DNA of 64,000 nucleotides, taken from NCBI GenBank assembly GCA_002011475.1, contig MTNP01000008.1, positions 68,037 through 132,036 of the forward strand, in the 5' to 3' direction. Source of the stretch: Dehalococcoides sp. JdFR-54 (lineage in GTDB: Bacteria; Chloroflexota; Dehalococcoidia; JdFR-54). Position numbers and translations under genes: made by a program. Below, in pieces: positions 19,242 through 29,002 of this stretch; the stretch's first letter is position 1, and each line of letters starts with the position of its first letter. The notes under the pieces were generated by a model, which searched no databases, was not told where the DNA came from, and saw only the letters and a list, made by a program, of their open reading frames with translations.

Positions 19242-20474
19242 CTAGATTACGCCGCCTGCTCGCATTTGGACCAGTTCCTGGTGGCTAAAGCCTAATCGTT
19301 TCACGTAAATCTCTTCATTATGCTCGCCCAGGCGAGGCGCCGCCCGGGTCACCTGCCAAGGGGTCTGGCTGAGTTTGTAAGGGGGGCCCGGATACTTCAC
19401 CTTGCCGATTTCAGGGTGTTCTATTTCCACGAAGAAATCTCGGGCGGCGAGGTGGCGGTGGTTCACCACCTCCTCAATGGGATTTAAGGGCTCAAAGGTG
19501 AGGTGGTAGTCATGAGATGCCTTCACAAAATCCTCCTTGGTGCGGCTCATGGCCCAGTCGCTGAGCAGCGGTTTTAAGGCGTCCCAGTATTGGGCCCGCG
19601 ATACCTCTACCTTAAATAGCTCATTAGTCGCCCAGTCAGCATCGCTGGCCCACTGGCAAAAGCGTTGCCACTCTGCCTCCCCCGGCTGTATGATCTGAAT
19701 CCAGACATGGCCGTCTTTGCAGGGGATAAGATGTCTTGGTGCCATGCGCGGCGCATCAGTTCTGCGCACTATGTGCCTCTCGGCGTTGTAGTACATGATA
19801 GGCCACAGAATAATGTAGGCTATAGCTTCCTGCTGCGAGAGGTCTATATGTTGACCCGTGCCGCTGAGGCGCCGCTGGGCTACAGCGGCCAATGAGGCAC
19901 CAGCAGCGATCACGCCGATGAAAAAGTCAGCAAAATGGCCTCCAGGCTTTAGGGGCGGCTTCTCCGGGTCTTCAGCGTTGAGGGGCGTAATGATTGCCAG
20001 ACCACCAGTTGAATTGGCAATCAAATCGCTGCCCTTATAGTCCTTATAAGGCCCGGTCATCCCGAAGGGAGTAATGGAGGTCATTATCAAGCGGGGATTG
20101 ATCTGGCTGAGCCTCCGGTATTCGATGCCCAGTTCCTCCATCGTTCCAGATTGATGGGCCGCCACAAATATGTCGGTTTCTTGGATCAATCTCTCCAAGA
20201 TGTGGCGGCCGGTTTCGGTCTTAAGGTTTAGCGTTATACTCAACTTATCGGTGTTGAGATAGGCGAATAGCCCACTTCGTTCTGGGTGGGGCACCCCGTC
20301 CAAAAAGGGCGGCGCCGTTCTGGCTTTATCGCCGGTGCCCACCGCCTCTATCTTGATCACCTCAGCCCCAAGCCCGGCCAGGAGCTTAGTACAGTAGGGC
20401 CCGGCCACCATATCGGCCTTTTCCAGCACAGTGAGCCCTGATAGTGCCCTCTCTGCCGCCATGTTCAGAACCAC
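19242..20474 (-). CDS. CaiB/BaiF family (class III) CoA-transferase, pair A subunit 1
   Basis: GLTVLEKADMVAGPYCTKLLAGLGAEVIKIEAVGTGDKAR; SITLNLKTETGRHIL. Confidence 0.85.
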   Translation of the reverse strand: MVLNMAAERALSGLTVLEKADMVAGPYCTKLLAGLGAEVIKIEAVGTGDKARTAPPFLDGVPHPERSGLFAYLNTDKLSITLNLKTETGRHILERLIQETDIFVAAHQSGTMEELGIEYRRLSQINPRLIMTSITPFGMTGPYKDYKGSDLIANSTGGLAIITPLNAEDPEKPPLKPGGHFADFFIGVIAAGASLAAVAQRRLSGTGQHIDLSQQEAIAYIILWPIMYYNAERHIVRRTDAPRMAPRHLIPCKDGHVWIQIIQPGEAEWQRFCQWASDADWATNELFKVEVSRAQYWDALKPLLSDWAMSRTKEDFVKASHDYHLTFEPLNPIEEVVNHRHLAARDFFVEIEHPEIGKVKYPGPPYKLSQTPWQVTRAAPRLGEHNEEIYVKRLGFSHQELVQMRAGGVI

Positions 20475-21200
20475 TGCCAGCGCACTAATAGAGCAACGAA
20501 CCCCGAGAGTGGCTCAGGAGCTATTATCAAAATCAAACCAATTATTTGCATCACGGCCAGGGACTGATTTGCCGCCGGCATCACGCATATTACACCTCGA
20601 GCAACCTCGATGGATAGGGCTATGCCCTAACATTTCGGATACCTGCCTTGGTTGGCTGTAGATTCTCTCTAAAAGTGGATCCAGTTTCTCTCTTAAAACG
20701 AACCCACCGCCGGGCAAAATAAGAGTATCATAGGCGGGTCATTCCTTCAATCCTCCTTGTTGGTTTTGTCGGCTTGTCCGTGATGCGGCTGCCCTCGGGG
20801 TTCCTTTGGAAGTGCAGACTTGGCAGATTACTGGTGGCTGGCCTTTGGTCATTCTCACATTGTGCAACATCGAAAATTCAATGCAGACCCATATCGCCGA
20901 AGTTGAAAGCTGGATTGTTACTACATAGGTTACCCTGATGTCTTAATCTTTGCAAACCGGAAGAATCACTAGGTACTTGGATTTGAGAGGTAGGCATCGA
21001 AAAGTTGGCTTACTCTATCATATCTATGATAAAATCGATACAGCAGTTGACGTTGCCTTCTTATATTTGTTCACATGCAACGCCGAGTAATGGAGGTGAT
21101 GCCTATGCTGAACGAGGCCAACCTCTTCGCTGCGGGCGGCTGGGAGGTTGGTTCGTTCTATTTCAATAGCCCGATAAATCTAAAAAAGAAAGGATAAACC

Positions 21201-21653
21201 ATGGAAGAGGCGGTCAAACGGTTTGCACCTATGATGAAGCTCATGCTTGTGATGCAGGGGGCTTTGAGCAAGGCTTTCTACGAAAGATATGGAAAGGAAG
21301 CTCTCACGATAATAGCTGAAGTTGCGAGCAGGGGCGGTGTAAAGCGGGCGGAGATTATGCGGAAAATGATGCCAGTTATAGGCATGAAGGCAATTGGTGA
21401 ACAGTTCAAGATGATGGGGTCGATGTTGGAGATGGGGATGGAGATAATAGAATTGTCAGACGAGGTTTTTCACTTCAAGGTATCACGGTGTCCGCTTGGC
21501 ATAGAGGGAACAAGTAGAGAGTTGTGTGAAGCCATGATGACCTCTGACGCGAAGATGCTAGATACCCTTCTGGGACAAGAAGTGGAGACGAAGATACTTC
21601 AATCCGTAGCAGCGGGAGACGAGAGATGTGAGGTTATCTTTTCTAAGAAGTAA
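21201..21653 (+). CDS. Small protein resembling the L-2-amino-thiazoline-4-carboxylic acid hydrolase-like family
   Basis: 150-aa ORF with RBS-like aaaaagaaagga; conserved-looking FHFKVSRCPLGIEGTSRELCEAMM; family assignment tentative. Confidence 0.45.
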   Translation: MEEAVKRFAPMMKLMLVMQGALSKAFYERYGKEALTIIAEVASRGGVKRAEIMRKMMPVIGMKAIGEQFKMMGSMLEMGMEIIELSDEVFHFKVSRCPLGIEGTSRELCEAMMTSDAKMLDTLLGQEVETKILQSVAAGDERCEVIFSKK

Positions 21654-21791
21654 AGAAAAACAAGTTTGACACTCATATGCCGAAGTGAGACGCCATCCAG
21701 AGAGTAACGTGGGCGAATTCCCCAGGCTAATGCGATAAAGGCAGGTCTAAGATGGCCAATCCTAACGAGGCGGAGAGCGGCCGATCCATAG

Positions 21792-21923
21792 ACAGGCGTG
21801 CAGGTAGTCTCCATCACGGAGCCTTTCGAGGACATCCCCTTGGGAAAGCTCCTCGAGGCCATCATCGAGAGTCTAGACGAGTTCTACTCGGGGATCTGTC
21901 CAAGAGAAGGCAGCGGTTCTTGA
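21792..21923 (+). pseudogene. Serine site-specific recombinase (resolvase) fragment
   Basis: Frame reads TGVQVVSITEPFEDIPLGKLLEAIIESLDEFYSGICPREGSGS*, matching the resolvase catalytic-domain segment; in-frame stop directly upstream and frame lost downstream. Confidence 0.7.
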
Positions 21924-22027
21924 TACCGTGCGCTAGGGTGGGCCAATATTAACTTTTCCACACCAAAAAGTCGAGACCTTCTTCGAGGTCGCCATAGCTC
22001 ACACCCCCCAAGGCGGGAGGTGGAGCT

Positions 22028-22999
22028 ATGGTCAAAGACCGTGAGGAGCCCTTCGGCCTTAGCGGGCTTATCGAGTTCATCGAGACGATCCTCTCGTCCA
22101 TGGCCCTAGAAGGCCATGACCCCCTTTCGGCCATAATCGCCGGGCTGCCCGACACCGGCAAGACGGAAGCCCTGCTCCAGTATGACGCCACTGATGGAAT
22201 ATGTGTTGCCACGGACCTGACTGGGTATGGGCTATCTCGATTCCTTCGGGATATTCAAATTGGACGCATCCGCTACTTCATCATCCCCGACTTCTCCAAG
22301 CTCCTTAGGGGCAGGGGCAAAGCAGGTGACACTGTAGTCTCTGCCCTTATCTCGCTTTGTGAAGAGGGCATTTACAACCTGTCCACTTTCCACCAAGAGT
22401 TTTATTCTCAGACGCCTGTGAAATGTGGCTTTCTGGCTGCGCTCACCATAGATAGCTACCAAACGTGGCGCAAGGAGTGGCGTAGCTTGGGCTTCATGTC
22501 CCGGCTAATACCTTTCCTTTTAGGCTACAACCAAGAGGACATAGATGGCGGCTTGAAGACTATTCGAGCTGGGCGTAATCCCTTCAGCAAGAAGGCTCTC
22601 AGTCTTGCCAACAAGGTCACCATAGGGATAACCGACTCCCAGCTTGACCAGGTAGAGCGCATTGCCAAGTTTACTGCCACTCTCAACCGTGATTTTACCG
22701 CCTTCCGCTCCTTCAAGAACATGATCGGGTTCGTAAAGTCTCATGCCATCGTTAGGGGTGACGATAAGGTGACAGCCGAAGACATAGCCTTCCTGCGGGC
22801 TTGTGTCCCCTTCTGGTGCGACCCCGCTGGAGATGATGCCCAGTTCTTCATTATTCGCCATCTCCCAGCCACAGTTAATGATTTGGTTAGCAAGCTCTCC
22901 TACTCGCAGTCTCTGGTCTACAACAAGCTCAGAGAATTGACGAGCAGGAGGCTGGTGAACAAGGACAAGATAACCGGACTCTACCATATCACGTACTGA
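22028..22999 (+). CDS. P-loop (AAA-like) ATPase with C-terminal winged-helix-like region, mobile-element associated
   Basis: Walker A GLPDTGKT; MCM/Cdc6-like lid region; C-terminal DLVSKLSYSQSLVYNKLRELTSRRLV resembles a wHTH. Confidence 0.5.
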   Translation: MVKDREEPFGLSGLIEFIETILSSMALEGHDPLSAIIAGLPDTGKTEALLQYDATDGICVATDLTGYGLSRFLRDIQIGRIRYFIIPDFSKLLRGRGKAGDTVVSALISLCEEGIYNLSTFHQEFYSQTPVKCGFLAALTIDSYQTWRKEWRSLGFMSRLIPFLLGYNQEDIDGGLKTIRAGRNPFSKKALSLANKVTIGITDSQLDQVERIAKFTATLNRDFTAFRSFKNMIGFVKSHAIVRGDDKVTAEDIAFLRACVPFWCDPAGDDAQFFIIRHLPATVNDLVSKLSYSQSLVYNKLRELTSRRLVNKDKITGLYHITY

Positions 23000-23230
23000 G
23001 GTTATTTTTTACAAGAATAAGAAATATATAGTATTCGCACCGTTTTTGGAATTTATAGCTGGGTCAAATGTGAGGGCGTATGTAGCAGTTGTTCGGGGGC
23101 AAAGTGCCCCAATACCATCGGGGGACGGCGGTTCGATGGCGTTCCGGTAAGACAGTGCGGTGAACGAGCTATGAGCTGCATCGGCTGGGACAAAAGCCTT
23201 GATCCTGAATTTCACGACCTCGGTGCCAAA

Positions 23231-23405
23231 AAGCTGCTGGAGCCGAGTGGGCTCGTTGTCTAGCTTACCCCGCACGTATTGTCTTTTCCAGTGGTAAAGC
23301 ACGCTCGACCAGATGTTATACCTGCGGCATATCTGGGCGGGCTGACTTTCCCCACTTAAGAGTTCCTCAACTACCTGGCGCTTAAACCGTAAGCTGAAAC
23401 TCCCC
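23231..23405 (-). pseudogene. IS3-family transposase OrfA fragment
   Basis: Minus-strand translation SQGSFSLRFKRQVVEELLSGESQPAQICRRYNIWSSVLYHWKRQYVRGKLDNEPTRLQQL; stop codon near N-terminus; homology ends after LQQL. Confidence 0.7.
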
Positions 23406-23494
23406 TGACTTCACATGGCAAGGTCTTTTCTCCTGTTGATTATACTCCGACCCTGCCAAACCCTCCTAATCTTCCTAACCCAATGTGTCCAGTC

Positions 23495-24793
23495 TCAGGG
23501 GTTCACTCCGCTTCTAAGCGAAGGAATCCTCCCTCGCACCTCTAGAGAAGGGACAGTTCCGATGACTGCTTTTTCTTCAAGACGAGCAATTTCCTCGGGA
23601 GAAAGTCCTAACAGTTCGCCAAAGACGTAAGAGTTATGCTCACCCAAGCAAGGAGCTGGGGAGCGCGTCCCCACAGGACTCTTAGAGAAATAGAATCCCC
23701 TTCCCTTAAAGGCGTGCGGGCCAAAACGAGGATGGCTGACAGTTTCCCAAAATCCACGAGATGCCAAGTGGGGATCGTTTACCACGTCCCGAGCAGTTTG
23801 CACCACACCTGCGGCGATGCCCTCTCGCTGCAAACGGCCCATCAACTCATGTGGAGGGTAGCTCCTAGACAGCGAAGCGATGATGGAATCAAGGTCGTCC
23901 TGATGGTGCCAGCGCGCTACGCCATCTGCAAAACGCGGATCGCTAGCAAGTTCAGGGACGCCTAGGACTTGACAAAACCTCAGCCACTCTTCGTTGTTGC
24001 GGATAGCCAGTGTAATCCAAGAATCCTCATCCTTGCAAGGATAACATCCATGTGGCGCCATATAAGGATGTCGATTGCCGCTAGGACCTGCAATTCTCTG
24101 ATTCATAAAATAGTCCATAATGAATTCGCCAATAATGTTGGTTACCAACTCTCGCTGGGACAGCACTATATTGAGGCCTTTTCCGGTGTGCTTCCGATAG
24201 CGTAAGCCTGCCATGACCAGACCTGCTGCCAAAGTTCCCGCCAAAGGATCCGGTGTGGTAATATCAACAAACAGGCTTGCTTCATCTGTATATCCTGTTA
24301 TAGATAGCAATCCGCCAAGGCAAGCAACTATGGGTGCATTACTGCCATATTCTCGCTCCGGGCCTGTGTTTCCCGAGCTGGAGACCGATACCATGATTAT
24401 CTGGGAGTTCTCCCGCTGGAGAGCGGAATACCCCAGCCCCCATCGCTCCATGACTCCTAATCTGAAGTTTTCCACTACTACATCGGAGATACGCACTAAC
24501 TTAATAAAGAGGTCCCTTCCCTCAGGGGTGGTGAGATCCAACGTGCATCCTAGCTTATTGCGGTGCCTTCTCAAAGCGACCAGCCCTCGATTCCATGGGT
24601 CTTGCCCCGGGTCGTTATTCACATAGGCAAGGCCTTGAGGTGTAATTCGGTCTGGGTCAGGATGACGGCATGCTTCAATCTTAATCACTTCCATTCCAGC
24701 ATCGGCCAGCAGGGAAGTGCATGTTGGTCCTGCCCAGAACATACCCAGATCTAGGACCCTGACTCCTTCCCCAATTGGTTTCGTCTGTGCCAT
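23495..24793 (-). CDS. CaiB/BaiF family (class III) CoA-transferase, pair B subunit 2
   Basis: GVRVLDLGMFWAGPTCTSLLADAGMEVIKIEACRHPDPDR; LGEHNSYVFGELLGLSPEEIARLEEKAVI. Confidence 0.85.
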   Translation of the reverse strand: MAQTKPIGEGVRVLDLGMFWAGPTCTSLLADAGMEVIKIEACRHPDPDRITPQGLAYVNNDPGQDPWNRGLVALRRHRNKLGCTLDLTTPEGRDLFIKLVRISDVVVENFRLGVMERWGLGYSALQRENSQIIMVSVSSSGNTGPEREYGSNAPIVACLGGLLSITGYTDEASLFVDITTPDPLAGTLAAGLVMAGLRYRKHTGKGLNIVLSQRELVTNIIGEFIMDYFMNQRIAGPSGNRHPYMAPHGCYPCKDEDSWITLAIRNNEEWLRFCQVLGVPELASDPRFADGVARWHHQDDLDSIIASLSRSYPPHELMGRLQREGIAAGVVQTARDVVNDPHLASRGFWETVSHPRFGPHAFKGRGFYFSKSPVGTRSPAPCLGEHNSYVFGELLGLSPEEIARLEEKAVIGTVPSLEVRGRIPSLRSGVNP

Positions 24794-24795
24794 CT

Positions 24796-25968
24796 CTAGA
24801 TCACCCTTGTTTGTCTCAGGCGTACCAAGTCCTCCCGCGTATACCTTAAGAGCCCCCCGAAGATTTGCGCATTATGTTCGCCGAGGAGCGGCGCTCTGCT
24901 GTGTCGCCATGGAATATCCCCCATCTCTACCGGGGTTCCCGGGTAAGCCAGATTTCCTGCTATGGGGTGGTCAATACTAACAAAGTATCTACGGCTACGG
25001 TATTGTTGAGATTCGACCACGTCCTGAACGTTAGCGACGTACCCAGCGGTTACCTTGGCAGCCTGAGCCCAGTGGTAAGTCTCTTCCTTACTACGCTCAC
25101 GAACATGAGGTAAAACGAGAGCCTCCAATTCCTGAGCATGAAGTCGCCGTTGCTCCATAGTCACGAACCGTTCGTCTTGTTCGATGTCAAAACCTAATAG
25201 TTTCTCGAAACGCGGCCACTCGTGAGGAAATACCCGAAAGTACACCCATCCATCCTTGCATGGAAGCATTAAGACAGCCTTTTGCCGAGTGGTTATTACT
25301 TTCCGAGCCATGTACAGTTCAACAGAAAAGAAATCATCGTGCACTGAGACCTCCATGGAGGAAACTTCTACAAATTGCCCTTCTCCAGTGTTCTCAGCGT
25401 GATGAAGCGCCATGAGCGTAGCGGCAAACGCAGAAGCCCCCACTCTGTAGTGACTTATGCTGCCTCCCGATTTTACAGGTTCTCGCTCCGGATTGCCTTG
25501 CTGATACATGGCACCGCTCATAGCTTGTATGGTAATATCCTCAGCTTGGTAATCCCGGTAAGGACCAGTCTGTCCCCAGGGTGAAATCGAAGTCATTACC
25601 AATTGCGGGTTTATTCTCTCAAGATGTGGGTAGCTCAGTCCTAAACCATCAAAGACCCCTGCACCCAAGTTCTCGACAATTATATCTGCTTTCCTCAGCA
25701 AATCTAGGAAAATCTTCTTCCCCTCCCTTGCTTCAAGATTGAGCGTGATGCTTTTCTTACCCGTGTTTAAGTACAAAAAGAGTCCGCTCTTTTCAGGGTG
25801 AGGTTCATCGTTAGGAAAGGGACCTTCTCTTCGAGCAGAATCCCCTTGGCCTGGCCTCTCTACCTTGATAACTTCGGCTCCTAACCCTGCGAGAAACTTG
25901 GTGCAGAATGGAGCGGAAATGTGCTCTCCGACCTCCAAGACGCGAACTCCCGACAGTGCATAGAACAT
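24796..25968 (-). CDS. CaiB/BaiF family (class III) CoA-transferase, pair B subunit 1
   Basis: GVRVLEVGEHISAPFCTKFLAGLGAEVIKVERPGQGDSARREGPF. Confidence 0.85.
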   Translation of the reverse strand: MFYALSGVRVLEVGEHISAPFCTKFLAGLGAEVIKVERPGQGDSARREGPFPNDEPHPEKSGLFLYLNTGKKSITLNLEAREGKKIFLDLLRKADIIVENLGAGVFDGLGLSYPHLERINPQLVMTSISPWGQTGPYRDYQAEDITIQAMSGAMYQQGNPEREPVKSGGSISHYRVGASAFAATLMALHHAENTGEGQFVEVSSMEVSVHDDFFSVELYMARKVITTRQKAVLMLPCKDGWVYFRVFPHEWPRFEKLLGFDIEQDERFVTMEQRRLHAQELEALVLPHVRERSKEETYHWAQAAKVTAGYVANVQDVVESQQYRSRRYFVSIDHPIAGNLAYPGTPVEMGDIPWRHSRAPLLGEHNAQIFGGLLRYTREDLVRLRQTRVI

Positions 25969-26037
25969 TTCTTTACCCCCTATGCCAATGGTGCAAAAAG
26001 AGGTATGACATACTTGTTGAGTGATCGTGTTGCCTTT

Positions 26038-26892
26038 TCACAGCAGAGAAGGGAGAAAATCACTAAGTTCCTTAACATCCCACATTCCTTCCTTGTATAG
26101 AGTCCGCACCGGTTCTAGGTAATAGTGAACAGAGATTTCGCCCCCTCCTATATAAAAGACCTTTCCACTAATGTCAGTAGCCGAATAACTTGCTAAGTAG
26201 GCAATCAGAGGTGCCACAGCTTCGGGGGGACGCTCCTTGACAAATCGTCTTTGCAGATATTTGGGAGTTTCATAGCCTGGAGGCACAGCAGTACCAGGCG
26301 AAGAGGACATTCTCGTAGATGCACTGGGACACACACAATTCACTCGCACTCTGTACGGCTGTAGTTCTATTGCCATTGCCAGGGTAAACCCGATTATTCC
26401 CGCCTTAGCAGCTACATAACTCGCTACACCAGGGCGTCCATGTATTCCAGCGCGGGAAGAGATATTGATAATACAACCACTTTGCTGTTCCCTCATAATA
26501 CGAGCTGCAGCTCGACTACAGACAAAAGCACCCCTCAGATTTACGCGAATAACCTCGTCCCACTCCTCTTCAGTCATGTTCCAAAGAAGATTCCGCCTTA
26601 TCACACCAGCATTATTCACCAGAATATCGAGTTTGCCGAAGTGGTCCATTGCCTCTCGGATTACCCGCTCGCCTCCTTCCACCGAGGAGACGTCGGCAAA
26701 AACAGGAATTGCCTCGCCGTGGAACGCCCGTATTTCGTCTGCTACTTTCGCAGCTGAACCGCCCGGGGAATCCGGGCAGCGATTATTCACGACTACGCGA
26801 GCGCCTTCACTAGCCAAACGCAGAGCGATAGCTCGACCAATTCCTTGGCCAGATCCTGTGACTACAGCTACCTTGTTCTCTAAAAGTTGCAT
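26038..26892 (-). CDS. SDR family oxidoreductase (3-oxoacyl-ACP reductase-like)
   Basis: VAVVTGSGQGIGRAIALRLASEGA; NNAGVIRRNL; SYVAAKAG. Confidence 0.9.
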   Translation of the reverse strand: MQLLENKVAVVTGSGQGIGRAIALRLASEGARVVVNNRCPDSPGGSAAKVADEIRAFHGEAIPVFADVSSVEGGERVIREAMDHFGKLDILVNNAGVIRRNLLWNMTEEEWDEVIRVNLRGAFVCSRAAARIMREQQSGCIINISSRAGIHGRPGVASYVAAKAGIIGFTLAMAIELQPYRVRVNCVCPSASTRMSSSPGTAVPPGYETPKYLQRRFVKERPPEAVAPLIAYLASYSATDISGKVFYIGGGEISVHYYLEPVRTLYKEGMWDVKELSDFLPSLL

Positions 26893-26994
26893 GTCCCTTC
26901 TCCCTATTCCTCATTTGGGTACACTGGCTTACGTCCCACGCCTCAAACCTGTCTGAACTTATCTTCAAAAAGAACCCACTTCTTTACTACCTTA

Positions 26995-28027
26995 CTACCT
27001 TGAAATCTCTCGAGCTATTTGTTCTCTGATGTTGTAAACTTGTGCCTCAGTTTGCCCCTTCTTATACAAATGACAAGCTACTTTGCGCCCAGGCAAGACC
27101 TCCTCCAGCATAGGGGGGACCTGTTTACAGAACTCCGTAGCAAGAGGACAGCGTGGGTGAAAACGGCACCCTGGTGGCGGATTAATGGGAGACCCGACTT
27201 CTCCCCGTAGGATCGCCTTAATTCCTTGCCCAGGCCTAGCAATAATGCCCGCGGCCAGGAGCCCCTGTGTATAAGGGTGAAGTGACCTAGAGCACACCTC
27301 TGCAGCGCTTGCCTTCTCGACAATTTGCCCTATGTACATTGTCGCAACCTCGTGGCTCAGATAACGAATGGTGCTAAAATCGTGCGCGACGAGCACGTAG
27401 CTTATCCCATATCGTCTTGAAAGATCCTTCAACAAATTCATAATCCCTGACCGCATAGACACATCGATAGAGGACACAGGTTCGTCTAGAACTATGATGT
27501 TAGGGTTGAGGATCAAGGCGCGAGCTATAGCTATCCGCTGACGTTGACCACCACTAAACTCATGAGTACAGGTTTGCATCCTCCGGCTGTAGCCCCACCT
27601 TGAAAAGCAACTCGGCGACGCGTTCCTCAACCTCTGTTTTCGATATTCTTTCATTGACCACCAAAGGCTCACAGACAATATCTTTTACCCGCATACGTGG
27701 ATTTAGGGAGCTCGTTGGGTCCTGGAATACAGCTTGTACCGTCTTTCGATATGCCTTGCGACCAGCATAATCTAGCTGCCAAATGTCGCGTCCTTGCCAA
27801 AGGATTTGACCAGCTGTTGGCTCTTCCAACAGTAGCAACGCTTTGGCCGTGGTGGTCTTTCCACATCCTGACTCGCCTGCCAAAGCGACTGTTTGTCCTT
27901 CGTGGATTTCAAACGAGATATTATCAACAGCCTTAACCCATCCTACAGCTCGCCGAAATACCCCCGCCGTGATGGGGAAGTACTTCTTTAGATTGCAAAC
28001 CTTAATAAGAGGCCCGTTATCCTTCAT
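26995..28027 (-). pseudogene. Oligopeptide ABC transporter ATP-binding protein (OppF/DppF-like), frameshifted near 27563-27569
   Basis: N-terminal ORF (Walker A GESGCGKTTTAKALL) ends at LQPEDANLYS*; homology continues in another frame at HEFSGGQRQRIAIARAL (ABC signature) through RCPLATEFC. Confidence 0.85.
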
Positions 28028-28034
28028 AGCCCAA

Positions 28035-29000
28035 CTAACTATACCTCCAGCAAGTCACAGAATGCCCTTGCCTTACTTCCACTTCTGGGGGAAATGCTTT
28101 TCGACAATCCTCCACAACATAAGGGCAACGAGGAGCAAAGTAGCAGCCTTCGGGTAACTCGTGTAGTTTGGGTGGCTGTCCAGGAAGGGACGGGAGACGC
28201 TCCACATCTCGATCCACTGGGGGGATAGAAGTGATCAGAGCTTCGGTATAGGGGTGCAACGCTCGCTCAAAAATATCGCTAACAGTTCCTGTCTCAGCTA
28301 TCTTACCAGCATACATTACAGCAACCCGGTCGCAGATTTGAGATATAACGGCGAGATCATGACTTACATAAAGCAGTGCCGCGTTGCACTGGCCTTGCAG
28401 CTCCTTAAGCAGATGAAGGTACTGACCCTGGATAGTCAGATCCAACGCTGTAGTTGGCTCGTCAGCTAGGAACAACTCAGGACTACAGCAAATAGCGATG
28501 CCGCCTACCACCCGCTGACGCATGCCGCCGCTCATTTGGTGAGGATAGTTTTGCAAGCGAACCTCAGGCTCCGGAATTCGAACCATTTTGAGGAGTTCCT
28601 TGGCTCGATTCCATAGTTCCTTTTTCTGTTGTACACCCAAATGGATTTGCATGGGTTCCATACATTGGTTCCCAACGGTGAAGACTGGGTTTAGTGAGGT
28701 ATAGGGATCTTGGGGTATCATAGCAATGCGCTTTCCTCGGATTGCCTGCATCTCCTTCTGACTTTTCTGAAGCAAATCCTCACCGTCAAACAGTATTCGG
28801 CCATCCACAATCCTACCTGCCGGCCAAGGTAGCAGTCTCAGGATTGAAAGCAAAGTCATGCTTTTGCCACATCCGGATTCCCCTACGAGCCCCAAGGTCT
28901 CGCCGCGCTCCAGTCTGAGGTTAGTGCCGTCAACAGCCCTCACTACTCCCCACCGGGTATAAAGATATGTACGTAGGTTTTCTATTTCCAAAAGAGCCAT
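28035..29000 (-). CDS. Oligopeptide ABC transporter ATP-binding protein (OppD/DppD-like)
   Basis: GESGCGKSMTLLSILRLL; MSGGMRQRVVGGIAICCSPELFLADEPTTALDLTIQ. Confidence 0.9.
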   Translation of the reverse strand: MALLEIENLRTYLYTRWGVVRAVDGTNLRLERGETLGLVGESGCGKSMTLLSILRLLPWPAGRIVDGRILFDGEDLLQKSQKEMQAIRGKRIAMIPQDPYTSLNPVFTVGNQCMEPMQIHLGVQQKKELWNRAKELLKMVRIPEPEVRLQNYPHQMSGGMRQRVVGGIAICCSPELFLADEPTTALDLTIQGQYLHLLKELQGQCNAALLYVSHDLAVISQICDRVAVMYAGKIAETGTVSDIFERALHPYTEALITSIPPVDRDVERLPSLPGQPPKLHELPEGCYFAPRCPYVVEDCRKAFPPEVEVRQGHSVTCWRYS

Positions 29001-29002
29001 AG

